Notes under the pieces: generated by a model
Databases searched by the model: none
What the model was told of the DNA's origin: nothing
What the model saw: the letters and a program-made list of their open reading frames with translations, nothing else
DNA from: DATLGB01 sp963724135
GTDB taxonomy: Bacteria > Actinomycetota > Thermoleophilia > Solirubrobacterales > Solirubrobacteraceae
Length of the DNA stretch: 64,000 bases
Direction: 5' to 3'
Assembly (NCBI GenBank): GCA_963724135.1
Contig: CAVRTA010000004.1
Coordinates: 558,001 to 622,000, forward strand
Program-made: the position numbers and the translations under genes
Shown here: positions 1 to 9,646 of the stretch, piece after piece
How the letters are laid out: every line of letters begins with the position of its first letter
Numbering within the stretch: the first letter of the stretch is position 1

Positions 1-82
1 GCTTCGCGTTGGACAGGACCTCGAACGGCCCGACGGCGTCGACCTCGTCGTAGCCCGCGTAGATGGGGATCTCGATTCGCAT
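1..82 (-). CDS. DJ-1/PfpI family protein, N-terminal fragment
   Basis: Only the first 27 codons lie in the window; the gene runs off the left edge. The translation begins MRIEIPIYAGYDEVDAVGPF, the usual start of ThiJ/PfpI (isonitrile hydratase-like) proteins: a first beta strand followed by the D-x-x-G-P-F-E-V loop. A GAGGA Shine-Dalgarno lies 8 nt before the ATG at 82-80. It is divergent from the GlxA-type regulator at 146, which carries the same fold in its N-terminal half, so a regulator-target pair is plausible. The active-site cysteine lies outside the window, so the function cannot be refined. Confidence 0.7.
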   Translation of the reverse strand, partial: MRIEIPIYAGYDEVDAVGPFEVLSNAK

Positions 83-145
83 GACTCAGATCCTCGCGCG
101 GGGCGACTTGCGTGGCCAGTGGCAGAGATGCCATAGTCCGCAAGG

Positions 146-1102
146 ATGCAGACAATCGCCGTACTCACCTTTCCCGGCGTGGTCGCGTTCGACCTGGCCA
201 TCCCGTGCCACGTCTTCGGGCTCGCGCGCTACGAGGTGCTCGTATGCGGGGAGGGGCGCGCGCAGGCGGGCGCGTTCGACGTCGTCGCCCCGCATCCCCT
301 GGCAGCGGCTGCGCGCGCCGACCTGGTGCTCGTCCCGGGCACCGAGACCAACTCGGTGCCGAACGCCGTGGTCGCAGTGCTCCAGGCCGCGTCCGCGCGG
401 GGCGCGACGCTGGCGTCGATCTGCACGGGGGCGTTCGCGCTCGCCCAGGCCGGCCTGCTTGCCGGCCGCCGCGTCACCACCCACTGGCGCTACGTCGACG
501 AGCTGCGGGCGCGCCACCCGGACGTGATCGTCGAGCCCGACGTGCTCTACGTCGACGAGGGCGACCTCCTCACGAGCGCCGGCGTAGCCGCGGGCATCGA
601 CCTGTGCCTGCACATCGTGCGCCGCGACCGTGGGGCGGCCGAGGCCAACCGCGTCGCCCGCCGCATCGTCGTCGCGCCGCACCGGGCCGGAGGCCAGGCG
701 CAGTTCGTCGAGCGGCCGGTGCCCGACGTGGCGGAATCCGGGCTCGCGCCGACGCGAGCCTGGATGCTCGAGCGCCTCGACCGGCCGCTCACGGTCGAGG
801 CGATGGCGCGCCACGCCGGCTACTCACCGCGCACCTTCGCGCGGCGCTTCCGCGCCGAGACCGGAACGACCCCGCTGGCGTGGCTGCTCGACCAGCGCGT
901 CGGTGCAGCGCGGCGGCTGCTCGAGGAGACCGACCTGCCGGTGGAGCAGGTCGCGACGGAGTGCGGATTCGGCACCGCGACCGGCCTGCGCGAGCACTTC
1001 CGCCGCGCCTGCGCGACGACGCCGACCGCCTACCGCGCCGCGTTCCGGGCAACCTCGATCAACGTCCGGGTCGCGAAGCCCGAGCCGCCCTTGGCCGCGT
1101 AG
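146..1102 (+). CDS. GlxA/FtrA-type AraC family transcriptional regulator (DJ-1 domain plus HTH)
   Basis: A 318-residue cytoplasmic regulator. Residues 1 to about 165 form a DJ-1/PfpI (class I glutamine amidotransferase-like) domain with a nucleophile-elbow cysteine at C93 in ASICTGAF. Residues about 205-300 hold the two AraC helix-turn-helix motifs (LTVEAMARHAGYSPRTFARR and VEQVATECGFGTATGLREHF). In this family the DJ-1 domain senses a small ligand and the HTH binds DNA; the ligand is unknown here. It is divergent from a DJ-1/PfpI gene, a likely target. The last 24 codons run past the normal AraC end and overlap the convergent aminopeptidase gene by 73 nt, so the C-terminal tail is probably dispensable. 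Confidence 0.88.
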   Translation: MQTIAVLTFPGVVAFDLAIPCHVFGLARYEVLVCGEGRAQAGAFDVVAPHPLAAAARADLVLVPGTETNSVPNAVVAVLQAASARGATLASICTGAFALAQAGLLAGRRVTTHWRYVDELRARHPDVIVEPDVLYVDEGDLLTSAGVAAGIDLCLHIVRRDRGAAEANRVARRIVVAPHRAGGQAQFVERPVPDVAESGLAPTRAWMLERLDRPLTVEAMARHAGYSPRTFARRFRAETGTTPLAWLLDQRVGAARRLLEETDLPVEQVATECGFGTATGLREHFRRACATTPTAYRAAFRATSINVRVAKPEPPLAA

Positions 1103-2334
1103 GGCTTACCCCAGTCCCAGCCCATCCCGGCGATGTCGAGGTGGGCCCAGGGGGTGTCGCCCGCGAAGCGGTGCAGGAACTCCGCGGCCGAGACGGGCGT
1201 GGCCTTGCGGTCCTCGACCGCGTTGACGATGTCCGACCAGCGGCCCTTGATCGAGTCGGCGTACTCCTCGTGCAGGGGCATGCGCCATGACGGCTCGCCC
1301 GCGCGCTCGCCTGCCGCCTGAACCGTGCCGGCCCACTCGTCGTCGTTGGCGAAGCAGCCGGCGTAGACGGAGCCGAGCGCGACCACCATGCCGCCGGTCA
1401 GCGTGGCCACGTCGATCAGTCGCTCGGCGCCCTGCTCGCGCGCGTGCGTCAGGCAGTCGGCGAGCACGAGCCGGCCCTCGGCGTCCGTGTTGATGATCTC
1501 GATCGTGGTGCCCGAGCGCGAGCGCACGATGTCGCCCGGCTTCATCGCAGCGGCGCCGAGGAGGTTCTCGGTCGCGCCGGCGATCGCGATCACCGCGACC
1601 GGCAGCTCGAGCCGCGCGATCGCGCCGATCGCCTCGAGCACCGCCGCCGCGCCGCTCATGTCCGACTTCATCGCCGACATGCCGTTGGCGGGCTTGATCG
1701 AGATCCCGCCGGCGTCGAAGGTCACGCCCTTGCCGACGAACCCGAGCGTGGGCCCGGTTGCGCCCTCCGGCGAGTACTTCAGGGTGATCAGCTGGGGCTC
1801 CTGCTCGGAGCCCTGCGCCACCGCCGCGAACGCGCCCATCCCGGCGTAGCGGATCTGCTCGCGGCCGAGGACGTCGCACTCGAGCCCGAACTCGCTCGCG
1901 AGCTCGCGGGCGCGCCCCGCCAGCCGCGTCGGCGTCATCTCGTTGGCGGGTGCGTTGATCAGGTCGCGGGCCGCGTTCTGGGCCTCGGCCCCGACGGCCG
2001 CCTCCGCGCCCTCGCGCACCACCAGGTGGCCTGGCCTCTTCGTGTCCGTGTCGGACTTGTAGGTGTCGTAGCGGTACGTCGCGAGCACGGCGCCCTCCAC
2101 GAACGCGGCGCCCTCGGGCCCGTCCCAGAAGATCGTCTCCGCCTCGAGCTCCGTCGCGCGCTCGATGACCTTGGCGGCCAGCACGCGGGCGCGCTCGGGC
2201 CCGAAGTCGTCTCCGAGGCCCGCGCTCCAGCCGCCGTCCGCCGGCCTCAGACGCCCGAACTTGTCCTCCGGCGCGGCCCTGAACACGAGCTCGTCGCCGC
2301 TGGGATCGTCGCTCGTCGCGCGGACTCGGAGCAC
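1030..2334 (-). CDS. Leucyl aminopeptidase, M17 family
   Basis: A 434-residue cytosolic metallo-aminopeptidase that removes N-terminal residues from peptides. The M17 signature NTDAEGRLVLAD is intact, followed by the family's A-T-L-T-G-G segment, and the two-metal-site region FVGKGVTFDAGGISIKP is present. The protein is shorter than E. coli PepA (about 500), mainly in the N-terminal macro-like domain. The start is GTG at 2334, only 23 bp from the divergent thiolase, so each gene's promoter must reach into the other. The 3' end, KGGSGFATRTLIE, is conserved in the family, so the 73-nt antisense overlap with the GlxA-type gene is real on this side. Confidence 0.93.
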   Translation of the reverse strand: MLRVRATSDDPSGDELVFRAAPEDKFGRLRPADGGWSAGLGDDFGPERARVLAAKVIERATELEAETIFWDGPEGAAFVEGAVLATYRYDTYKSDTDTKRPGHLVVREGAEAAVGAEAQNAARDLINAPANEMTPTRLAGRARELASEFGLECDVLGREQIRYAGMGAFAAVAQGSEQEPQLITLKYSPEGATGPTLGFVGKGVTFDAGGISIKPANGMSAMKSDMSGAAAVLEAIGAIARLELPVAVIAIAGATENLLGAAAMKPGDIVRSRSGTTIEIINTDAEGRLVLADCLTHAREQGAERLIDVATLTGGMVVALGSVYAGCFANDDEWAGTVQAAGERAGEPSWRMPLHEEYADSIKGRWSDIVNAVEDRKATPVSAAEFLHRFAGDTPWAHLDIAGMGWDWGKPYAAKGGSGFATRTLIEVARNAAR

Positions 2335-2357
2335 GGCCGCAGGCTACCGTTCCGTCC

Positions 2358-3536
2358 ATGCCCAAGACCGTGATCCTGAGCGCGGCCCGGACCCCCGTGG
2401 GGAAGCTGGGCGGCGGACTCTCCTCGCTGAAGGCCACCGAGCTCGGCGGCATCGCCATCAAGGCGGCGCTGGACCGCGCGGGCGTAGCGGCCGACGAGGT
2501 CGAGCACGTGGTCATGGGCACCGTCCTCCAGGCCGGTCAGGGCCAGATCCCGTCCCGCCAGGCACAGATCGAGGGGGGAATCCCCAAGGAAGTGCCCTCG
2601 GAGACGATCAACAAGGTGTGCGCGTCGGGCATCCGCGCGGTCGGGATGCTCGATCAGGCGATCCGCGCCGGCGATCTCGACGTCGCCGTCGGCGGCGGCA
2701 TGGAGTCGATGTCGAACTCGCCGTACATGCTGCCGCAGGCCCGCTTCGGCTTCCGCATGGGTGACGGCAAGGCGATCGACGCGATGATCCACGATGGGCT
2801 GACGAACCCGTTCTCGGGCAAGCACATGGCCCACGAGGCGTCCGAGGTCGCCGCCGAGTTCGAGATGACCCGCGCCGACATGGACAAGTGGGCGCTGCGC
2901 TCGCACGAGCGCACGATCGCCGCGACCGACGAGGGGCGCCTGCCGGAGGAGATCGTTCCGGTGACGATCTCGTCCAAGAGGGGCGACACCACCGTCGAAG
3001 TCGATGAGTCGCCGCGCCGCGACTCGACTCTCGAGGCGCTGTCGAAGCTGCCGCCGATCTTCATGAAGGACGGCACGCACACCGCGGGCAACGCGCCGGG
3101 TGTCAACGACGGGGCGGGCGCGCTGGTGGTCAGCTCCGACGAGTGGGCCGAGGCCAACGGCAAGGAGGTCCTGGCCGAGATCGTCTCCCAGTCCGCGGTC
3201 GCCGACGACTTCCCGTACCTGGCCCGCACCCCGGCGCTGGCCGCCCAGGCCGCGCTCGAGAAGGCCGGCCTGCAGCCGTCCGACATCGACCTGTGGGAGA
3301 TCAACGAGGCCTTCGCGTCGGTGACGCTGAACTCGATCCGGATGCTCGGCATCGACGAGGAGCGCGTCAACGTCAACGGCGGGGCGGTCGCGATCGGCCA
3401 TCCGATCGGCGCCTCGGGCGCGCGCATCCTCGGCACGCTGATCATGGAGTTGCGCCGGCGCGGCGGGGGCTACGGCTGCGCGGCGATCTGCTCCGGCGGC
3501 GGGCAGGGCGACGCCGTGGTTGTGCGTGTAACTTGA
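2358..3536 (+). CDS. Acetyl-CoA C-acetyltransferase (thiolase)
   Basis: A 392-residue thiolase II. The acyl-accepting cysteine is C88 in NKVCASG. The C-terminal motifs GHPIGASGAR (catalytic His) and CSGGGQGDA (second Cys) are intact. It condenses or cleaves acetoacetyl-CoA or longer 3-ketoacyl-CoAs. The length and motifs fit biosynthetic thiolases (PhaA/AtoB) as well as FadA, and the substrate cannot be decided. No Shine-Dalgarno is visible; TACCGT at 2345-2350 lies 7 nt before the ATG, a leaderless arrangement. Its acyl-CoA mutase and ETF neighbours within 8 kb support a role in acyl-CoA metabolism. Confidence 0.93.
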   Translation: MPKTVILSAARTPVGKLGGGLSSLKATELGGIAIKAALDRAGVAADEVEHVVMGTVLQAGQGQIPSRQAQIEGGIPKEVPSETINKVCASGIRAVGMLDQAIRAGDLDVAVGGGMESMSNSPYMLPQARFGFRMGDGKAIDAMIHDGLTNPFSGKHMAHEASEVAAEFEMTRADMDKWALRSHERTIAATDEGRLPEEIVPVTISSKRGDTTVEVDESPRRDSTLEALSKLPPIFMKDGTHTAGNAPGVNDGAGALVVSSDEWAEANGKEVLAEIVSQSAVADDFPYLARTPALAAQAALEKAGLQPSDIDLWEINEAFASVTLNSIRMLGIDEERVNVNGGAVAIGHPIGASGARILGTLIMELRRRGGGYGCAAICSGGGQGDAVVVRVT

Positions 3537-3540
3537 CCGA

Positions 3541-3578
3541 CCGTCGACACGGTCTCCGCACTCTTGGAGTGTCGACGG
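3541..3578 (+). terminator. Strong stem-loop after the thiolase gene
   Basis: CCGTCGACAC (3541-3550) and GTGTCGACGG (3569-3578) form a perfect 10-bp stem beginning 4 nt after the thiolase stop codon. No U-tract follows, as is common for actinobacterial terminators. It lies 28 nt before the HAD phosphatase start and probably ends or attenuates thiolase transcription. Confidence 0.6.
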
Positions 3579-3606
3579 GAGGTCGAAGGCGAAGCGGGTA
3601 CCTGAG

Positions 3607-4428
3607 GTGACGCACCAGCCTGGGTACGTCACCGAGGCACCCGGCGGGGGTGCCGAGGGCCGCGGCGAGACCGGTACGGCGGCGGTTTTCTTCGATCTCG
3701 ACCGGACGCTGATCGCCGGTTCGAGCGCGTTCGAATTCGGCCGCGCCGCCTACAAGGCGGGGATGCTGTCGCGGCGCCAGCTCGCGCGCGACGCGTGGGA
3801 GAACGCTCTGTTCCGGTTGAAGGGATCCACGGACGAGCGCACCGAGGCGCTGAAGAAGCGCATCGGCGAGGCGCTCGCGGGCACGCGCGTGCGCGATCTG
3901 CAGCGGCTTGCGCCGCAGGTGCTCGCCGGCGTGCTGCCGCGGCTTTACCCGCAGGTGCTCGCGCTCGCCTACGCGCACCAGGACGCCGGCCGGCCCGTCT
4001 TCATCTGCACCGCCGCCTCGCAGGAGATGGCGGAGCTGATGGCGATCGTGCTCACCTTCGATGGCGCGATCGGGACGGTGAGCGAGGTGCGGGACGGCGC
4101 GTACACGGGCGCGGAGGGCGGGCCGTTCATGTACCGCGAGGGCAAGGCGCAGGCGATCCGCGAGCTGGCCGAGCGCGAGCAGATCGACCTCTCGGAGTCC
4201 TACGCGTACTCGGACTCCGAGTCGGACCTGCCGATGCTGCGGGCCGTCGGCCATCCCGTCGCGGTCAACCCTGACGCCGAGCTGCGCCGCATCGCCGCGC
4301 AGGAGAACTGGGAGATCCTCACCTTCGACCGGCTGCACCGGCGGCTGAAGGTGTTCGCGGGGCTCGGCGCCGCGGCGGCCCTGGGCGGCGCCGCGGTTCC
4401 CGTCGTAGCCCGGCGGGCGGCGAAGTAG
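3607..4428 (+). CDS. HAD-IB family phosphatase (SerB-like)
   Basis: A 273-residue HAD hydrolase. Motif I is FFDLDRTLIAG with nucleophile D30 and acid/base D32. Motif II lies in VFICTAAS, the motif III lysine in REGKAQA and motif IV in SDSESDLPML. This is the subclass IB pattern shared by phosphoserine phosphatases and their many relatives that act on unknown phosphomonoesters. The first 24 residues are disordered and Gly-rich. The C-terminus ends in an alanine-rich hydrophobic stretch with a basic tail, possibly a membrane anchor. The start is GTG at 3607. No neighbour identifies the substrate. Confidence 0.85.
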   Translation: MTHQPGYVTEAPGGGAEGRGETGTAAVFFDLDRTLIAGSSAFEFGRAAYKAGMLSRRQLARDAWENALFRLKGSTDERTEALKKRIGEALAGTRVRDLQRLAPQVLAGVLPRLYPQVLALAYAHQDAGRPVFICTAASQEMAELMAIVLTFDGAIGTVSEVRDGAYTGAEGGPFMYREGKAQAIRELAEREQIDLSESYAYSDSESDLPMLRAVGHPVAVNPDAELRRIAAQENWEILTFDRLHRRLKVFAGLGAAAALGGAAVPVVARRAAK

Positions 4429-4441
4429 CGACAATGGGCGC

Positions 4442-4954
4442 GTGACGCGCCCGCTCAAGCTGGACCCGATCGCCGAGGCGCGTCGCCAGTGGGCCGAGCG
4501 CTGGCCCGACGCGCCGCTGGCGGCGATGGCCGCGGTGACGAGCGTGATGCGCGCGCAGCAGGTCCTGCTCGCGCACCTCAACGACGCCCTGCGGCCGTTC
4601 GGCCTCACCTTCCCCCGCTACGAGGCGCTGATGCTGCTGCACTTCACGCGCTCCGGCACGCTGCCGCTGGGCAAGGTGGGCGAGCGCCTCCAGGTCCACC
4701 GCACGAGCGTCACCAACATCGTCGACAAGCTCGAGCGCGACGGCCTCGTCCGCCGCGTCCCGCACGCCGAGGACCGCCGCGCCACGCTCGCCGAGATCAC
4801 CTCCGAGGGCAGCCGCGTCGCCCTCGCCGCCACCAAGGCCCTGCACGCGATCGAGTTCGGCCTCGGCTCTCTGACCGACGACGACCAGGACGCCGTCACC
4901 GACCTCCTGCGCAACCTCCGCGTCGCCGCCGGCGACTTCGCCGAGCCCGCGTAG
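4442..4954 (+). CDS. MarR family transcriptional regulator
   Basis: A 170-residue winged-helix regulator. It has a dimerisation helix at the N-terminus, a central HTH (PLGKVGERLQVHRTSVTNIV), and a wing with the family D-x-R motif (HAEDRRATLAEIT). It lies 13 nt after the HAD gene and starts with GTG; GACAAT at 4430-4435 could be a -10 box for a near-leaderless transcript. The next gene downstream is the mutase large subunit, separated by a repeat-rich 245-nt gap that holds possible operator dyads. The ligand is unknown. Confidence 0.88.
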   Translation: MTRPLKLDPIAEARRQWAERWPDAPLAAMAAVTSVMRAQQVLLAHLNDALRPFGLTFPRYEALMLLHFTRSGTLPLGKVGERLQVHRTSVTNIVDKLERDGLVRRVPHAEDRRATLAEITSEGSRVALAATKALHAIEFGLGSLTDDDQDAVTDLLRNLRVAAGDFAEPA

Positions 4955-4988
4955 GAGCGGCTGGTGCCAGTTCACCTGCTCGAGCGCA

Positions 4989-5108
4989 GACCAACTGCAT
5001 CGATAAGGGGGGAGGGAGTGGGCGGCGCCGCCTCCAACCGTGCCGGATTACCACCGGTCAGGCTGAACCGTGCTGGATTACCACCGGCTTCCGGGGACAA
5101 TCCAGCAC
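4989..5108 (+). repeat. Intergenic repeat block: dispersed-repeat copy A, tandem 22-mer and hairpin
   Basis: Two 22-nt direct repeats (5036-5057 and 5066-5087, one mismatch, core GATTACCACCGG) stand 30 nt apart. The second copy forms a hairpin with 5099-5108: GTGCTGGATT pairs perfectly with AATCCAGCAC, and an inner CCGG-CTT-CCGG stem closes it. The left end (4989-5025, AACTGC then CGATAAGG and a G-rich run) resembles segments at 33376 and 42179. There is no gene in 4955-5199. A further dyad, GTGGAC/GTCCAC (5172-5177, 5193-5198), abuts the mutase start. The role is unknown. Confidence 0.6.
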
Positions 5109-5199
5109 GCTTCGTACCGACCGGTCCCGAGGCGGCTGGCGATCGTTCCGAACCGCGACCTGCCACAATACGTGGACTTCCTACTATCTGACGTCCACC

Positions 5200-6836
<1,637 letters not shown>

Positions 6837-6840
<4 letters not shown>

Positions 6841-8381
6841 CCGAGCAGCGGCGTCTGGTCCACGGGGATCACCGCCCCGTACTCCCACGCGCCGCCGTGG
6901 TGCCAGCCCAGCCGGTAGTCGGCGGGCCCGTGCCACGGGGCCGCGCGGCGGAAGAAGCCGTCGGCGTCGGTGAGGAAGTCGGCCGAGTCCTGGTCGCAGC
7001 CGCCGCCGACCGTCTCGACGACCTCCCACACCCCCGCGCCCGGCGGGCGGCGCTCCACGCGCACCACCTGCTCCTTGCTCCCCGGCCGCACGCCGCCGTA
7101 CAGCAGCACGCCCGGCGAGCCGTTGCGATCGGTCGCGTAGGTCCCGAACAACGGGATCTTGAACGCCTGCGCCGCGGGCTTCGGGCGCCCGTCCGCGTAC
7201 AGCAGGCCGGTCTGGAAGTCGTTGTGCTCGTGCCGGCCCGCCGGGTCGATGTCGCGCAGCAGGAACTGGGCGAACATGCGCACGTTCGGGTTGCTGTGGG
7301 CCAGGAACGTCGACCAGCCCAGGAAGCGCGCCTGCTGCTCGGGGGTGTGCTGCGCGCTCGGGTCCGGCGGCCGCGTCTCGTAGCCGTACTCGGTCACGTA
7401 GACCGGCCAGCGGCTCTCGATGCGCCCGAGCTGGTGCAGCGATGCGATCAGCGCGTCGAGGCGCCCGAGGTCGGCGAGGTAGACGTTGTCCGGGTGGCGC
7501 GCGCTCTGGCCCGGCGTCACGCGCAGCGAGTAGGGATGCATGGCGAACCCGTCGGCGTGCAGCGCGCCGTACCCCCGGCACTCGCGCACGCCGAGCGGCT
7601 TCAGCGACCGGTTCACGCACGCGAGCGTGCGCAGGAACTCGAGCGGCGGCACGCCGTTGCCGTGACCGGAGACCTTCGAGCCGGTCGGCGCCAGGCCGCC
7701 GATCAGCACCCGGTTCTCGCTGCGCACGCTCCTGATCGCCGAGTAGGCGGTCTCGTGCATCGCCCGGTAGATGTGCGGTGAGAAGGGCCGGTGGCCGCCC
7801 CTGCGCGTGCGAACCCACTGCGGCTGCAGGAACTGCTTGTAGTTGGGCTCGTTCCACGTCGTGTACAGCTCGACCGCGGGAAGCTTCGCGATGCGGTGGC
7901 GCGGATCGGTGAAGTGGCCCGAGTAGCGCTTGGCGACCGCCTTGGCGAACTGCCCGAAGTCGGCTGCGTTCGGGAACCAGCGCTGGCGCGCGGGCTCCGG
8001 CGAGCGTTTGCGCACGGCCCAGCGCGGCGCCCAGAAGGCGAGGTCGATCTGCACCTTCAGACCCTCCTCGTCGACGGCCCGGATGGCGCGATCGAGCGCC
8101 AGCAGCCCAGCCTGTGGATAGGTGCGCGTGTCCTCCGGGTTGAACGGAGCGCCGGGTTTCGTGCGCGAGTGAGCTGCGGGCGCCAGGACGGACCACCCGG
8201 CGGTGATGCGCACGCGGTCGGCGCCGAGCTCGCGGATCACCCGCGCGGCACGGCGAACCCCTGCATCCGAGGAATGCAGCAGGACGGCGTCGTCCTGAAG
8301 TGTCGTTTCGACCCCCGCTGGCCCGGTTGCGCCACTTGAAGCCACCAGGACGGCGGCGAGCGTGCATCCGAGCAGGCCCAT
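6837..8381 (-). CDS. Secreted clan-A glycoside hydrolase-like protein (GH39/GH5-like)
   Basis: A 514-residue protein with an N-terminal hydrophobic signal segment (MGLLGCTLAAVLVASSGATG) and a TIM-barrel glycosidase pattern. The likely acid/base E178 lies in TTWNEPN after a beta strand, and the likely nucleophile E331 in VYVTEYGYET. These are the clan GH-A positions. The C-terminal 100 residues form a beta-rich domain with no catalytic motif. The substrate is unknown; relatives act on plant or envelope polysaccharides. It lies antisense between the two mutase subunit genes and its stop overlaps icmA's by 4 nt. Assignment to a GH family is inference. Confidence 0.8.
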
Positions 8382-8450
8382 CGCGCTGGGGCAACTATCG
8401 GCGCCGGCGGGGCATCAGTCAACTCCGCAGCGCGTATCCTGCTGCCCGAC

Positions 8451-8864
8451 ATGGCCGAGTCCCGCAAGATCCGCGTCGTCGTCGCCAAGCCCGGCCTGGA
8501 CGGACACGACCGCGGCGCGAAGATCATCGCCCGCGCGCTGCGCGACGCCGGGATGGAGGTCGTCTACACCGGCCTGCACCAGACGCCGGAGCAGATCGTG
8601 GAGACCGCGCTGCAGGAGGACGCCGACGCGATCGGCCTGTCGATCCTGTCCGGCGCGCACATGACGCTCGTCCCGCGGATCGTCGAGCTGCTCACCGAGC
8701 AGGACGCCCAGGACATCGTGGTCGTCGTCGGGGGCACGATCCCCAACCAGGACATCCCGGAGCTCAAGGAGCTGGGGGTGGCCGAGGTGTTCACGCCCGG
8801 CGCGCCGACGCAGGCGATCATCGACTTCATCCGCGAGAACGTCGGCCCCCGCGCCGCGGCCTAG
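8451..8864 (+). CDS. icmB: Cobalamin-binding small subunit of acyl-CoA mutase
   Basis: A 137-residue Rossmann-like B12 domain. The base-off/His-on motif D17-x-H19-x-x-G22 (GLDGHDRG) supplies the cobalt ligand, followed by the SxL-xxG segment (LSILSGAHMTLVP) and GG-x-IP (VGGTIPNQD). The length matches IcmB subunits, which pair with a separate large subunit; the icmA-like gene lies 1.6 kb upstream. No Shine-Dalgarno is seen; TATCCT at 8435-8440 is 10 nt before the ATG, suggesting its own leaderless promoter and expression unlinked from icmA transcription. Confidence 0.9.
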   Translation: MAESRKIRVVVAKPGLDGHDRGAKIIARALRDAGMEVVYTGLHQTPEQIVETALQEDADAIGLSILSGAHMTLVPRIVELLTEQDAQDIVVVVGGTIPNQDIPELKELGVAEVFTPGAPTQAIIDFIRENVGPRAAA

Positions 8865-8876
8865 CGGTCTCCCGGC

Positions 8877-9590
8877 ATAGCGGTCCTCGCCCATATCCCG
8901 GACACGCACTTCGGGCGCCACGACCCGGCGGCGCTCGCTGCGCTGCGCACGGCGATCGAGGCGATCGCGCCCGACCTCGTGATCGCCGCCGGCGACATCT
9001 CGCACCGGGCCCGCCGCCGTCAGCTGCGCGAGGCGCGCGCCTTCCTGGACTCGCTTCCCGCGCCGTGGCTCGCCGTCCCCGGCAACCACGACGTGCCGCT
9101 CTACGACCTCTTCCGCCGCGTGTTGAACCCGCTCGCGCGCTTTCACCGCCACATCACCGACGAGCGCGCGCCGCGGCGACAGGCGGGCGATCTGCGCGTG
9201 CTCGGCCTCGACTCCACGAGGCGCAAGGTGACGGGCCGGCTGCGGGCGCAGCAGATCGCCCTGATCGCCGACGCGGATGTCCTCGTCACCCACCACCCGA
9301 TCGTGCGCCGCCCGCTCGAGGGCGCCGACGCCGCGCTGGCGGCAGCCCGGGCCGCCGGGGTCGAGATCCTGCTCGCCGGCCATCACCACCGCCTGCACAT
9401 CGTCGACGGCGATCCGATCCACGTCGAGGCGCCCAGTCCCGTGCACCGGCTGGAGCCCCGCAAGGGCTTCGTGGTCGTGCGCACCAGCCCCTCCGAGATC
9501 GCCGTCGAGCCGTGGTGGCTCGTCGGCGCCGCGTACGTCGCCGATCCAGCGCGCCGGTTCATGCGTAACCGCCGGGTTACCGGGCAGTAA
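8877..9590 (+). CDS. Calcineurin-like metallophosphoesterase, start not canonical
   Basis: The reading frame encodes IAVLAHIPDTHFG (first metal motif D-x-H), AAGDISHR (G-D), VPGNHD, THHP and GHHH, so all five metallophosphoesterase motifs are present. The first conserved codons lie upstream of the first in-frame GTG (8979), and no ATG, GTG or TTG exists between the icmB stop (8862-8864) and there. ATA at 8877 occupies the usual initiator place. Starting at 8979 would remove the first metal ligands. It is in the same frame as icmB. Either a near-cognate start, readthrough, or a sequence error is involved. About 237 residues; probably a cytosolic phosphodiesterase or phosphatase of unknown substrate. 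Confidence 0.75.
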   Translation: MAVLAHIPDTHFGRHDPAALAALRTAIEAIAPDLVIAAGDISHRARRRQLREARAFLDSLPAPWLAVPGNHDVPLYDLFRRVLNPLARFHRHITDERAPRRQAGDLRVLGLDSTRRKVTGRLRAQQIALIADADVLVTHHPIVRRPLEGADAALAAARAAGVEILLAGHHHRLHIVDGDPIHVEAPSPVHRLEPRKGFVVVRTSPSEIAVEPWWLVGAAYVADPARRFMRNRRVTGQ

Positions 9591-9612
9591 GATGGGCACA
9601 GCGGAGCAACCC

Positions 9613-9628
9613 GACTGACTCGTCAGTC
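9613..9628. promoter_or_regulatory. Operator-like palindrome before etfB
   Basis: GACTGAC (9613-9619) and GTCAGTC (9622-9628) are perfect 7-bp arms around a 2-bp centre, 18 nt upstream of the etfB start. A -10-like TAAGAT at 9588-9593 lies just upstream, so a repressor bound here would block the promoter. The form resembles TetR-family operators of fatty-acid regulons; the binding protein is not known. Confidence 0.5.
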
Positions 9629-9646
9629 AATAACTTCCGGAGAGAC

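Noticed and set aside
4955..5199. Cobalamin riboswitch before the B12-dependent mutase gene
   Set aside because: No B12-box-like segment or the usual long multi-stem leader; the gap holds direct repeats and a simple hairpin instead.
4489..5199. Extended N-terminus of the mutase large subunit reaching into marR
   Set aside because: The extra residues are out-of-frame MarR and repeat sequence; family homology begins at ATG 5200.
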